DNA from: Aeromonas enteropelogenes
GTDB taxonomy: Bacteria; Pseudomonadota; Gammaproteobacteria; Enterobacterales; Aeromonadaceae
NCBI RefSeq assembly: GCF_000819845.1
Contig: NZ_CDCG01000004.1
Span: 1 to 64,000 of the forward strand
Length of the DNA: 64,000 nucleotides
Direction of reading: 5' to 3'
Shown here: positions 18,176 to 26,605 of the stretch, in pieces
Position numbering within the stretch: the first letter of the stretch is position 1
Layout of the letters: each line of letters begins with the position of its first letter
Made by a program: the position numbers and the translations under genes
Notes under the pieces: model-generated
Told to the model about the DNA's origin: nothing
Databases searched by the model: none
Seen by the model: only the letters and a program-made list of their open reading frames with translations

Positions 18176-18292
18176 CTCGTATGTTTGGCTTCGCAGGCGC
18201 AGCCCAACGTTTACCGCGAAATCTCTTTTTCCCTGCCCCTCATCCCCGACCCTTCTCCTCCTTTTTTAATAAACGGGAGGAGGGAGCAGGGC
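18176..18292. repeat. Composite hairpin repeat, copy 2 (deleted)
   Basis: This copy starts with the same CTCGTATGTT as copies 1 and 3, but the central part of module 1 is missing, leaving about 41 bp (18176-18216). Module 2 follows with its hairpin (CCTTCTCCTCC with GGGAGGAGGG) and is cut off before the GATTACGCTTCGC end. Confidence 0.65.
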
Positions 18293-18381
18293 GAGATCAC
18301 GAACATTTCTTGAACAAGCGGAGTGTGATTGACCAGCAGATCGAGCTGTGATCTTATACTCCCTTTTACGGGAGTTTCGCC

Positions 18382-18648
18382 TTGAACCACCATGCTGCCT
18401 TTGTTCAAATTTTCTCCGACCTCAAAGACCCTCGCCAAGCGACAAAGATTGAGTATCCCTTTTTCGATGTGCTGTTTCTGACCGTTTGTGCTGTCATCGG
18501 TGGGGCAGAAGGCTGGGAAGATATCGAGATGTTTGGCGAGGCTCATCTTGAATGGCTTCAACGTAATGGTCTGTTTACTAAAGGATTGCCGGTTCACGAC
18601 ACCATCGCCAGGATCATCTCCCGTATCAAGCCAGAGCAGTTTCAGAAC
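18382..18648 (+). pseudogene. ISAs1-family transposase, N-terminal fragment
   Basis: Reading from a TTG at 18382, the first 88 or so residues match the N-terminal domain of ISAs1-family (H-repeat type) transposases: DLKDPRQATKIEYPFFDVLFLTVCAVIGG, GWEDIEMFGEAHLEWL, GLPVHDTIARIISRI. The similarity stops after IKPEQFQ at about 18648, where an IS66-type end begins. The complete family protein is about 370 aa, so the DDE catalytic domain is missing and the gene is dead. Confidence 0.8.
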
Positions 18649-19170
18649 GTAACCGTTCACCGAAAGCGGGTTGACATGAAAAATGGGATGATCGTCTCTT
18701 GATCCCCATCTGCCTCTTGCATGATCCCGCTCGTGCTGCATCATCGCTGGCATGACCAAACAGCGTCCGACACCGGCGGTTAACTCTCTGACTCTCGAGC
18801 AGGCCCACAAGCTGATACATAAGCTGCTGGACCGTATTACCGAGTTGGAGGACCGCCTCAACCAGCACAGCGGCAACTCTTCCAAGCCCCCCTCCAGTGA
18901 CGGGCCGGGAAGTGCTCCGCCTGCCCGGCTGCGTCCGGCTTCCGGGAAAAACGTGGCGCTCAGCCTGGCCATAAAGGCCAACGGCGGGAACACCATCCAC
19001 ATGATGCCCGCCTGTCCGTGGTCTCTTACTATCCGCCTGCGGATTGTCCCTGCTGTGGTGGCCAGGTGTTGACCCATGACAAGCCTTATCGGGTGCATCA
19101 GGTGTTTGACCTGCCCGAGGTGAGCTACTTTGTCACCGAGCACCAACTGTTTCGTGCCACCTGCGCCCAT
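18649..19170 (+). mobile_element. IS66-family element remnant (tnpC, frameshifted and truncated)
   Basis: The left end begins GTAACCG at 18649, consistent with the GTAA start of IS66-family terminal repeats, and interrupts the ISAs1 transposase. The tnpC gene starts at ATG 18752: a coiled-coil N-terminus with SGNSSKPPSSDGPGS. Around 18950 the frame shifts; in the next frame the protein continues RGAQPGHKGQRREH, YYPPADCPCCGGQV (zinc-binding cysteines) and HQVFDLPEVSYFVTEHQ. At 19170 it is cut off by repeat copy 3, so the catalytic part and the right end are gone. No tnpA or tnpB is seen. Confidence 0.8.
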
Positions 19171-19374
19171 CTCGTATGTTGGGCTTCGCAGGCTCAGCAC
19201 CAACCTACAAGTTGCGTAGGTTGTGGCTGAGCGTAGCGAAGCCCAACGTTTACCGAGAAATCTCTTTTTTCCTCCCCTTTATCCCCAGCGCTTCTCCCCA
19301 TTCTTTATAAATAAACGGGAGAAGGGAGCAATGCCGTTACCATCGTCCGATTACGCTTCGCTAATCGAACTTAC
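19171..19374. repeat. Composite hairpin repeat, copy 3
   Basis: A full copy: module 1 hairpin at 19171-19255, module 2 from about 19256 with its hairpin (CTTCTCC with GGGAGAAGG) and the closing GATTACGCTTCGCTAAT. It joins directly to the broken IS66 tnpC gene at 19170/19171, so the repeat either inserted there or was the crossover site of a deletion. Confidence 0.75.
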
Positions 19375-19406
19375 GAGAGGGTCAGGGTGAGGGGATCATT
19401 CAGGTA

Positions 19407-19805
19407 TTAGATGGTCAACTCCAGCCGGTTGCTTTCCGGGTCGAGAAAGGTGCTCTCGTAATAGCCGTCGCCGGTCCAGCGGGGGCCGTCCAGGTGTTTG
19501 ACCTCGGCCCCCTTGAGCAGCTTGAGGCGGGCGGTCATCTTGTCCACCGCCTCCACACTGCCGAGGGAGAAGGCGAGGTGAGCCAGCCCCTGCAGCGGGT
19601 GCGGCAGGCGCAGATCCGCCGGAAACAGGATGGGGGTGTGCATCAGCTCCAGGCTGGCGCCGTCTTCGAAACGGACAAAGTAGGAGGAAAACTGCTTGCT
19701 CGGGTTGTGGTAGCGCTCATTCGCCTGACCGCCAAATAGCTTGCAATAGAAGGTTTTGAGGGCCTCCAGATCCTGTGCCCAGATGGCGACGTGATGAATG
19801 TGCAT
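19407..19805 (-). CDS. VOC (glyoxalase/bleomycin-resistance fold) family protein
   Basis: 132 aa. The two beta-alpha-beta-beta-beta repeats of the VOC fold can be followed: HIHHVAIWAQDLEALKTFYCKLFG at the start, SLELMHT in the middle, and GLAHLAFSLGS with YYESTFLDPESNRLELTI at the end. Candidate metal ligands are His in HHVAI, Glu in SLELMH, His in GLAHLAF and Glu in NRLELTI. Members include small lyases, isomerases and dioxygenases; the substrate here is unknown. AAGGAG lies before ATG 19805. Divergent from the AraC-type regulator, which may control it. Confidence 0.85.
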   Translation of the reverse strand: MHIHHVAIWAQDLEALKTFYCKLFGGQANERYHNPSKQFSSYFVRFEDGASLELMHTPILFPADLRLPHPLQGLAHLAFSLGSVEAVDKMTARLKLLKGAEVKHLDGPRWTGDGYYESTFLDPESNRLELTI

Positions 19806-19880
19806 GATGTGTCACTCCTTGGGTTGATGGCTCCATGCTATGCTCGCGCCATCCTTGCCGACATGGCTGATGCCGTCCTG

Positions 19881-20747
19881 ATGATGTCTGAAACTGCCAA
19901 CACCGAGCTTATCGATGTCTCCCCCGACTGCCGCGAGCAGATCTGCTGTGACAGCCTGCTGCCGGCCCTCGCGCAGGAGCAGGTGTGGCTGGCAGGCTAT
20001 TCCCGCCTCAAGACCCGCTACCGCATCGCGCGCCGCTTTGCCGATATGCACTGCTTTTTGCTGACCTTGGGGGGCGAGGGGGAGGTACTGGTGGGCGATC
20101 GCCTCGAGCGACTTCCGGTCGGCGAGTGGGTCCTGATCCCGGCGGGCCAACCACTTTGCTATCACTTGGGTGAGGCGGTCGAGTGGGATCTGGTGTGGCT
20201 GTTGCTGCACAAGGACTCCCCCTGGGATGCCTTTGCCAGCCGCCCCCGGCTCGGCTGTACTTCCCAGCAGGCGACTTTGCTGCGCACCGTCGAGAACCTC
20301 TATGCGGAGCAGGAACGCCATCAGGATCCGCTGCTCTGTGCCCTCTTGGTGGAGCAACTCGGCTTTTACCTACGCCGCCTGCTGCAAAAGGGGGAGGGGC
20401 AGAGCCGCGGCGAGCGGCTGGCGCTGCGCCTCGAGCTGATGCTCAAGGATGCACTGGCCGAGTGCTGGGATGTAGCGCGCATGGCCGGCACTCTGCATCT
20501 CTCCGAACGCCAGCTCTACCGCCTATGCCAGCAGCACTTCGCGCTGGCCCCCATGGGGCTGTTGCAACGGTTACGGTTGCAGCGGGCGGCTCTCTTGCTG
20601 GCCAGCAGCGCCGATCCCATGAAGCGGCTGGCCCAGCAGTGCGGCTTCAAAAACGAGTACCACTTCTCCACCGCCTTCAAGCGCCAGTTTGGCCTGGCCC
20701 CCAGCCACTATCGCAACCGGCATCATCCCACCTTCAAAAAAGGATAA
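19881..20747 (+). CDS. AraC-family transcriptional regulator
   Basis: About 288 aa. The N-terminal half is a cupin-like sensing domain (MHCFLLTLGGEGEVLVGD, GEWVLIPAGQPLCYHL). The C-terminal 100 residues hold two helix-turn-helix motifs of AraC type (VARMAGTLHLSERQLYRLCQQHF; MKRLAQQCGFKNEYHFSTAFKRQFGLAPSHYR). The frame stays open back to 19791, overlapping the divergent VOC gene. ATG 19863, 19881 and 19884 are all possible and none has a strong ribosome site; I chose 19881. Likely target: the adjacent VOC gene. Confidence 0.85.
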   Translation: MMSETANTELIDVSPDCREQICCDSLLPALAQEQVWLAGYSRLKTRYRIARRFADMHCFLLTLGGEGEVLVGDRLERLPVGEWVLIPAGQPLCYHLGEAVEWDLVWLLLHKDSPWDAFASRPRLGCTSQQATLLRTVENLYAEQERHQDPLLCALLVEQLGFYLRRLLQKGEGQSRGERLALRLELMLKDALAECWDVARMAGTLHLSERQLYRLCQQHFALAPMGLLQRLRLQRAALLLASSADPMKRLAQQCGFKNEYHFSTAFKRQFGLAPSHYRNRHHPTFKKG

Positions 20748-20916
20748 GAGTGAAACCCTGCGCCACACTCATGGTGACGTTTGATCAGAGGGATCTGCTT
20801 GCGGTGGCCGATCTGCCGGGTGAGCCAGAAAGCGGAGAGATCCCGGATCCTGTGCCAAGATAATTCGATGGGTTGAATAGACTTGTTCCCCGTAGGGTCA
20901 TGGGGCAGAAATCAGG

Positions 20917-21924
20917 ATGATAACTATGGTGCAGGAGAGCACGACAATCCGGATATCGGATGTCAGCGAGGCGGTAGTTCACGGCATCCTTGAGGTGATC
21001 AGCGACGGGATCTGGGACTGGAACGCCAATAGCGGGTTCGTCTATCGCAACCCCGGCTGGTACCGGATGCTGGGTTACGAGCCCCATTCGCTGGGCAACA
21101 ACGTCTTCACTTGGGAGACGGTGATCCACCCCGATGACATGGAGCGGGTGATGGCCCACTTCGATGCCTGTTTGAACGGTACCTCTCCCGAATACAGGGT
21201 CGAGTACCGCTGCCGTTGCCAGGATGGATCCTTCGTCTGGATCGAGGACTACGGCCGGATCATCGCTCGCAACGAGGATGGTTCCGTGGCTCGGATGATA
21301 GGCGCTCATCGCGATATCAATGCCCAGAAGCTGCTGCTGGATCAGCTGGAACGGCGCAACCAGTCTCTGGAGCAGCTGGTGGCCGAGCGCACCGCCGAGC
21401 TGGAGCAGCTCAACGCGGCCTTGCTGCAGAAGGTGGATGAGAATCGCCAGCTGGCCGAGACCGACTCCCTGACCGGCGCCGCCAGCCGCTACCGGCTGGA
21501 GCGGGTGTTGCAACTGGAGTGCGAGCGGGCCCGCCGTTTCCATCAGGTGTTTACCGTGATCGCCATGGATGTGGATGACTTCAAGCGGATCAACGACAGC
21601 CATGGCCATGCCGCCGGGGATCAGACCCTGATCAACATAGTGGCGCTGGTGCGCAACCATATCCGCGAGATCGATTTGCTGGCGCGCTGGGGTGGCGATG
21701 AGTTTATGGTGGTGTTGCCCAACACGGGCCTGGAGGATGCCAGGAAGGTGGCGAACAAGCTGCAGGCCTTGATGGCGGTAGCCTCCATCTGTCCTCATAT
21801 GTCCATCTCCATCAGTTTCGGACTGGCGGAGTACCAGCAGGGCGAGCCGCCGGAAAGCCTGATGGTGCGGGCCGATCGCTCCCTCTATCAAGCCAAGCAG
21901 CGGGGCAAGAACCGGGTCTGTTGA
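20917..21924 (+). CDS. PAS-GGDEF diguanylate cyclase
   Basis: 335 aa, no membrane segment. A PAS domain of PAS_3 type (residues about 25-140: GIWDWNANSGFVYRNPGWYRMLGY, DGSFVWIEDYGRIIARN) is linked by a coiled coil (about 150-190) to a GGDEF domain (about 195-335). The active site reads RWGGDEF. An inhibitory I-site, RxxD five residues before it (REID), is present, so c-di-GMP product inhibition is expected. It synthesises c-di-GMP from two GTP; the PAS ligand is unknown. ATG 20917 and ATG 20926 are both possible; the latter has AGG at better spacing. Confidence 0.92.
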   Translation: MITMVQESTTIRISDVSEAVVHGILEVISDGIWDWNANSGFVYRNPGWYRMLGYEPHSLGNNVFTWETVIHPDDMERVMAHFDACLNGTSPEYRVEYRCRCQDGSFVWIEDYGRIIARNEDGSVARMIGAHRDINAQKLLLDQLERRNQSLEQLVAERTAELEQLNAALLQKVDENRQLAETDSLTGAASRYRLERVLQLECERARRFHQVFTVIAMDVDDFKRINDSHGHAAGDQTLINIVALVRNHIREIDLLARWGGDEFMVVLPNTGLEDARKVANKLQALMAVASICPHMSISISFGLAEYQQGEPPESLMVRADRSLYQAKQRGKNRVC

Positions 21925-21940
21925 AGGGGGTAATGGCATA

Positions 21941-21980
21941 TGACAAAGGGCCGGATGGCGATGCCTCCGGCCCTTTGTCA
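21941..21980. terminator. Long hairpin after diguanylate cyclase gene
   Basis: A perfect 14-bp stem (21941-21954 with 21967-21980) around a 12-base loop, 16 bp after the stop codon. There is no T tract, so it may act as a transcript 3' end stabiliser or weak terminator. Confidence 0.6.
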
Positions 21981-22754
21981 TAGCGTGTGGCTCGACCTGG
22001 CGTAGGTTGCGCAGCTCTCCTGGATAACCGTCATGGATATCTTGTTGACTCTCTATGAGGGGAGGGCTTGTCGTATGGATGGTTGATAATAATGAGTCGC
22101 TGTTACTCATATATTTTAAGCGATAGCGAGTATTGTCATGATGATAAATTAATAAGTATTGGTGTTAAGGCTCAATAATAGATTTATTCACTGCGGATTA
22201 TATATTAAACGGACTCTTTGCTTGAACTGACTTGCTATTTTGCGGCCTGTTTACGCGGCGACAGGTTACTCATCGTTTGTTGGCCGCTTGTTTATCAATC
22301 GTGGAGTAAGTAGATTCTTTTTACCCTGATTAACCATGGAGTACCAAGTGGATCACTTGTGGTTCTATGAAGTTTACTCCTGCATTTCAACCTTATAACC
22401 AGCATAAAGTGCTGCTTGTTTTTGTTATAACGGACTACCTGGCTGTGTGATGTTTATCTTGCTCATGAAGGGAACAGAAAGCTCGATGATCGAGACAGTG
22501 CGCCTTAATTCAGGTTGTACCCATTGAATAGGGTTATATCATAATAAGTTCGCTTATCCCCTTGCTACAGGGGATATTATTGTGATGACGATATATCTTT
22601 GACGTCTGACAGTTGACTCAATATTGGTTATTGGGAGAGTAATCACAATCCCTCATTATATTTTCAGGCTATCGTTTCCCCCGCCAAAATGGCTATTTTC
22701 AGCAACAGCAATCAGATGTGGCCAGGCCTGATCTGTGCCGCAACAGGGGGAGAA
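21981..22754 (+). other. AT-rich leader/intergenic region upstream of dcuC-like gene
   Basis: About 770 bp with no convincing gene. It is clearly more AT-rich than the rest of the chromosome. A perfect 8-bp hairpin (TATCCCCT with AGGGGATA, 22555-22562 and 22569-22576) lies about 180 bp before the start codon. Partial CRP-like half sites (TGTGAT at about 22455 and 22582) are present but no complete palindrome. I see no known riboswitch. Confidence 0.5.
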
Positions 22755-24125
22755 ATGTCGACAATATTGATTCTGGTGGTGGTGGGGCTGGTGGCTTGCG
22801 CCATGCTCAAGCGGTTCAATCCACAGGCGACCTTGCTGACGGCGGGTCTGGTGCTGCTGGCTTATGCCCAATGGATGGGGATCACTCCCATTCTGCCTGC
22901 CGAAGAGAGCCAGGGCTTCTGGTTCTTCGATCTGTGGGAGAAGTTCGCCATGGTGACCAATTCCCGTCTTGCCTCTACCGGTTTGACTCTGGTGGCGATT
23001 GCGGGGGTGGCGACCTACCTCAACCAGATCGGCGCCTCGGCGGCCCTGGTCAAGGCCACTTCCCGTCCTATCATGGCGCTGGAGAACCCCTATGTCCTGC
23101 TGGGGATCATCCTGCTGCTGGTCTCCATCCTCTATGTCTTTATCACAGGGGCGACCTCGCTCTCCCTGCTGTTGATGGGCACCCTCTATCCCTTGTTGCG
23201 TAATGCCGGGATCAGTGCCAAGACGGCGGTGGCCACTATCGTGATCCCCACCGCCTGGGAGTTTGGCCCCGGCCAGATCAATGCGGTGATCGGAGCCAAG
23301 GCGATCAATATCGAGGTGATGCCGTTTGTGGTGAATCATCAGTTGCTGTTCCAGATCGCCCTGCTGGTGTGTATTCCCTTCGTCAACATCGCATGGCAGC
23401 GATATTGCGACCGCAAAGAGGGTTACGACACCGCCGCCGAGCGGGGCAAGTATTTGCACGAGTTGGAGGAGAAACACCATGACACTCCGGGTTATTACGC
23501 CCTGCTGCCGGTGATCCCCTTTGTCTTTCTGTTCGGCTTCTCCGAGCTGTTTGTCAGCGCCATCAAGATGACCATTCCGGTGGCCATGATGTCGACCATG
23601 ACCCTCTGCATCATTATCGAGGCGCTGCGCTACCGTTCCATCAACAAGGCGTTTGCCAACTTCGAAGCCTGGCTGACCGGTACCGGCATGATCTTCGGCA
23701 GCGTGCTGACCCTGATGCTGGCGGCCGAGTTTTTCTCCGCCGGTCTCACCAATATTGGCGCCATCACCCAGCTGATTGATTTGGCCAAGTCGTTCGATCT
23801 CAACCCTATCGGGTTGTCGCTGGTTTTCTCGCTCTTCATCCTGCTGACCGCCTTTATCACAGGTTCCGGCAATGCGCCCGTGATGGCCTTCATTCCCATA
23901 GTGCCGCTGGTGTCGGGCCAGTTCGACATCAACCCTTTGCTGCTGCTGGTTCCCATCCTGTTTGCCGCCGGGATTGGCCGCACCATCTCTCCGGTGGCCG
24001 GGGTGATCATCACGGTAGCCGGCATTGCCAATCTGAGCCCGGTGGATGTGGTGAAACGTACCTTCGTGCCCATGATGGCGAGCATGGCGGTGGTGATGGT
24101 GCTGACCGCGATCCGTTATATCTGA
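22755..24125 (+). CDS. DcuC-family C4-dicarboxylate carrier
   Basis: 456 aa, almost entirely hydrophobic with 11-13 predicted membrane helices. The family wording ILVVVGLVACAMLKRFNPQATLL, TSLSLLLMGTLYPLLRNAGIS and FITGSGNAPVMAFIPIVP matches DcuC anaerobic C4-dicarboxylate carriers, which exchange fumarate for succinate or export succinate during fermentation. A GGGGG site precedes ATG 22755; the frame is open upstream to 22689. A single-gene unit with its own terminator. The long AT-rich leader suggests complex control, plausibly by oxygen or carbon supply (inference from the family). Confidence 0.87.
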   Translation: MSTILILVVVGLVACAMLKRFNPQATLLTAGLVLLAYAQWMGITPILPAEESQGFWFFDLWEKFAMVTNSRLASTGLTLVAIAGVATYLNQIGASAALVKATSRPIMALENPYVLLGIILLLVSILYVFITGATSLSLLLMGTLYPLLRNAGISAKTAVATIVIPTAWEFGPGQINAVIGAKAINIEVMPFVVNHQLLFQIALLVCIPFVNIAWQRYCDRKEGYDTAAERGKYLHELEEKHHDTPGYYALLPVIPFVFLFGFSELFVSAIKMTIPVAMMSTMTLCIIIEALRYRSINKAFANFEAWLTGTGMIFGSVLTLMLAAEFFSAGLTNIGAITQLIDLAKSFDLNPIGLSLVFSLFILLTAFITGSGNAPVMAFIPIVPLVSGQFDINPLLLLVPILFAAGIGRTISPVAGVIITVAGIANLSPVDVVKRTFVPMMASMAVVMVLTAIRYI

Positions 24126-24143
24126 CCGCTACAACAAGGAGGC

Positions 24144-24172
24144 AAGCGCTTGTCATTGGCAGGCGCTTTTTT
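24144..24172 (+). terminator. Terminator after dcuC-like gene
   Basis: Stem AAGCGC (24144-24149) pairs with GCGCTT (24163-24168) and is followed by T residues. The 433-bp stretch from here to 24606 is AT-rich, contains no convincing gene and presumably carries the next gene's promoter. Confidence 0.7.
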
Positions 24173-24606
24173 ATGCACCAAACCTGCTTGGTTGGTGGGG
24201 GAGGGATTGCCTTTTTCGCCGGATGCGGGCAAAAGAAAAGAGCGGGGCTCTTGCAAGCGCCGCTCAATGCCAGGAAAGAGAAAAAACCTTGCGGTTTAAA
24301 ATCAAAAAAATTTGGAAGCAAACAATCGATTTCTCAACCAGGAAGGCCTTGAATTCGATACGTTTTGATTATGCGCCTTGTTATATGCAGCACTAGTAAA
24401 ATGTTTACGAGTTGAAAGATATGCGCTGCCAAGTATCAATTTTTGATACTTGCTTCCGTAACTGGTCTGGCCTTCGCCCTTCGCAGGGGCATTTTTTCTC
24501 GATGACAATTTTTCAGTGTCAATATTTGAGCCTTATGCCTTAATGTGGCTCATAAGCTGACTCGGCATAACCATGCAATCAAGCTGCAACAACAAGGAAG
24601 AGTGGC

Positions 24607-25371
24607 ATGACCTACAGCCAGACCCTGGCCAACCAGATCCTCGATACCCTGAAAAAGAGCCTGACCGACAAGGGGATCCGCTATCAGACCCTGGCGGAGG
24701 CCATGGGGGTTTCCATCGCCACCGTCAAACGGATGATGAACAAGCCCTCCCTGCCATTCGACACCCTGCTGGAGATCTGCCATCTGGTGGGATTGTCATT
24801 CGAAGAGCTGCTGGATCGCACTCAGGATGCCCAGAGTCGGCGCGCCGTCTTCACCCAGGAGCAGGACGAGGCGTTTCACAATGAGCCCGGCCTCTACGCT
24901 TTTCTCGCCAATATCTTCTGGCGCGACAAGACCCTGATCGATCTCAAGCGGGAGTATGGCCTGACCGACGCCTCTTGCTACCTCTACCTGCGCAAGCTGG
25001 AGAAGCTCGGCATACTGCAGCTTGGCCTCGACAACAGCTACCACTTCCTCATCAGCGAGCGGATCAGCTTCGAGCAGCACAGCCGCTTCGCTCGCCAGCA
25101 GGCCCGCCAGGCGATGTCGGTGCTGGGGGACTATCTGGTGGAGAACATGCACAAGCCCAACAACTACATGGCCCTGTGTCAGCTCCATCTCAACGAGAGC
25201 GAGGCGATGGCGCTGATCGAGCGGATGAAGGAGTACTGGCATCAGGAACTCAAGCTCAATCGCCCCGCCATCGGCCATCAGGAACACAGCAAGACCTACA
25301 CCATGTCGCTGCAACTGGCGGACTGCGGCTATCAGAGCTTCGACGATCTGATTCCCAATATCGACAACTGA
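24607..25371 (+). CDS. Helix-turn-helix (XRE-like) transcriptional regulator
   Basis: 254 aa. The N-terminus is a Cro/CI-type domain (residues about 20-70: YQTLAEAMGVSIATVKRMMNKPSLPFDTLLEICHLVGLSFEELL). The rest contains a second winged-helix-like region (residues about 110-160: LKREYGLTDASCYLYLRKLEKLGILQLG) and a helical C-terminus with no recognised ligand domain. AAGGAAG precedes ATG 24607. It stands alone; neither neighbour is an obvious target. Confidence 0.75.
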   Translation: MTYSQTLANQILDTLKKSLTDKGIRYQTLAEAMGVSIATVKRMMNKPSLPFDTLLEICHLVGLSFEELLDRTQDAQSRRAVFTQEQDEAFHNEPGLYAFLANIFWRDKTLIDLKREYGLTDASCYLYLRKLEKLGILQLGLDNSYHFLISERISFEQHSRFARQQARQAMSVLGDYLVENMHKPNNYMALCQLHLNESEAMALIERMKEYWHQELKLNRPAIGHQEHSKTYTMSLQLADCGYQSFDDLIPNIDN

Positions 25372-25510
25372 TCCTGGCGGAGCCCGCGGGAGCCGCGTCT
25401 CTTTATCTCCCTGAGTTATCCGCCTGTTCAGGCGATACCCATGACCTCATGCACGCCCGCGCTGCCTGTCTGTGTTCGCTGGCTCATCCTCGATCCGCGA
25501 CCAGGATCTG

Positions 25511-25595
25511 TCATGGCCCCTCGAATGCAGGTGGCAGGGTGCGGGTATCGAGATGGATGCGGATCGCCACTGTACCCGCCAATGCTCTGGATATT
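25511..25595 (-). pseudogene. Remnant of the 3' end of a second GntR/UTRA regulator gene
   Basis: Read on the minus strand, the bases just after the GntR gene spell EHWR and then, in another frame, IRIHLDTRTL followed by a stop at 25511. The intact GntR protein ends with EHWRPDAIRIHLDTRALQPL. The match covers about 85 bp at the level of both DNA and protein and includes the stop codon, so this is a degenerate duplicate of the C-terminal coding end rather than chance. Confidence 0.6.
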
Positions 25596-25597
25596 CC

Positions 25598-26395
25598 CTA
25601 ATCGGCGAGCCGGGTTTGCGACAGCTTGCCTGCGAGCGGCTGTAATGCTCGTGTATCGAGGTGAATGCGGATGGCATCCGGCCGCCAGTGTTCAATATCG
25701 CAATCCACCAGCGCTCCCCGCTCGTCGTAGTTGACCCGCACCAGCCGCAGCACGGCGCTCCCCTCCGCCAGATTGAGGGCGCGGGCAATGGCGCCGTGCG
25801 CCGCCGAAGGGGTGATCTCCAGACTCGCCCCCCCCTGGCCTATGCCATAGCGCTCCCGATAGAGCTCGGTGAGAGAGCTGGCCAGCGGCGCGCTGGCGAT
25901 GTCGGGAAAGCGGCTGGCCAGCAGGTGGTGGCTGACGTGCAGCACGGGGCGACCGTCGATAAGGCGCAGGCGGCGGATTTCATAGAGCGGAGTGAAGGGC
26001 TCCAGCCCCATCCAGCGGCAGAGCTCGCTGCTGGCCAGCTCGCCGCCGTGGGCCAGCACCCGGGTCTCGGCGGTACGCTGCTGCTCGCCGATCCACTGGT
26101 GAAAGTGGGTGTGGATGGCAGGGTCGTAGGTGAGGCGGGGCGGTGCCACGAACCAGCCGCGCCGCTCGGCCCGGTAGATGAGGCCGTCAGCCTCGAGGCT
26201 GGAGAGCGCCTCCTTGATGGTGATGCGGGTGGTGGCGAAGCGCTCGCTCAGGGCCCGCTCGGCCGGCAGCTGCTGCCCCGCACCCAGTTGGCCGCTCCCG
26301 ATATAGCGGCGCAGGGTCTGGCAAATCTGTTCACACTTGGAGGCGCGGCCATCGGCTACTGCCCGCTCGCTCAATCTCGGTTCGATCACGCTCAT
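25598..26395 (-). CDS. GntR-family regulator with UTRA domain
   Basis: About 265 aa. An N-terminal winged helix (CEQICQTLRRYIGSGQLGAGQQLPAERALSERFATTRITIKEALSSLEADGLIYR) is followed by a UTRA effector domain (GRPVLHVSHHLLASRFPDI; ALNLAEGSAVLRLVRVNYDERGALVDCDIEHWRPDAI). HutC/PhnF-type members sense pathway metabolites. It is divergent from a transporter-phosphatase operon and is almost certainly its regulator. The start is uncertain: the frame runs to 26500, with candidates ATG 26410, ATG 26395 and a GTG at 26389 that has AGGA at proper spacing. Confidence 0.87.
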   Translation of the reverse strand: MSVIEPRLSERAVADGRASKCEQICQTLRRYIGSGQLGAGQQLPAERALSERFATTRITIKEALSSLEADGLIYRAERRGWFVAPPRLTYDPAIHTHFHQWIGEQQRTAETRVLAHGGELASSELCRWMGLEPFTPLYEIRRLRLIDGRPVLHVSHHLLASRFPDIASAPLASSLTELYRERYGIGQGGASLEITPSAAHGAIARALNLAEGSAVLRLVRVNYDERGALVDCDIEHWRPDAIRIHLDTRALQPLAGKLSQTRLAD

Positions 26396-26510
26396 CTTCC
26401 TGTCGATCATCCTGGCTGCTGTGGCTGGTTCAACCTCTCGCTGGAGTAGTCCAGCCTCACTCGGATTGAGAGTTGTAACCGTGCAGGATGACAGCGCCAT
26501 GACAGGGCGA

Positions 26511-26550
26511 TTGTCATCAAACTGCCATCAAAGCGCCCCGCCACCGTCAT
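26511..26550 (+). promoter_or_regulatory. Tandem Pho-box-like sites and -10 element
   Basis: TTGTCATCAAACTGCCAT (26511-26528) matches the PhoB box pattern CTGTCATAAAACTGTCAC at most positions. Another half-site CCGTCAT (26544-26550) lies exactly two 11-bp steps further on. A -10-like TAGCAT (26561-26566) is 10 bp downstream, the usual PhoB promoter geometry. This suggests induction of the downstream operon at low phosphate. Confidence 0.6.
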
Positions 26551-26605
26551 ATTTCCCCTCTAGCATCCCTCTCGAACCTTAACTGACCTAGTCCAGAGGG
26601 ATGGA

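Noticed and set aside
18211-19203. 330-codon minus-strand ORF across the IS remnants
   Set aside because: It runs antisense through two different broken transposase genes and hairpin repeats and has no coherent family match.
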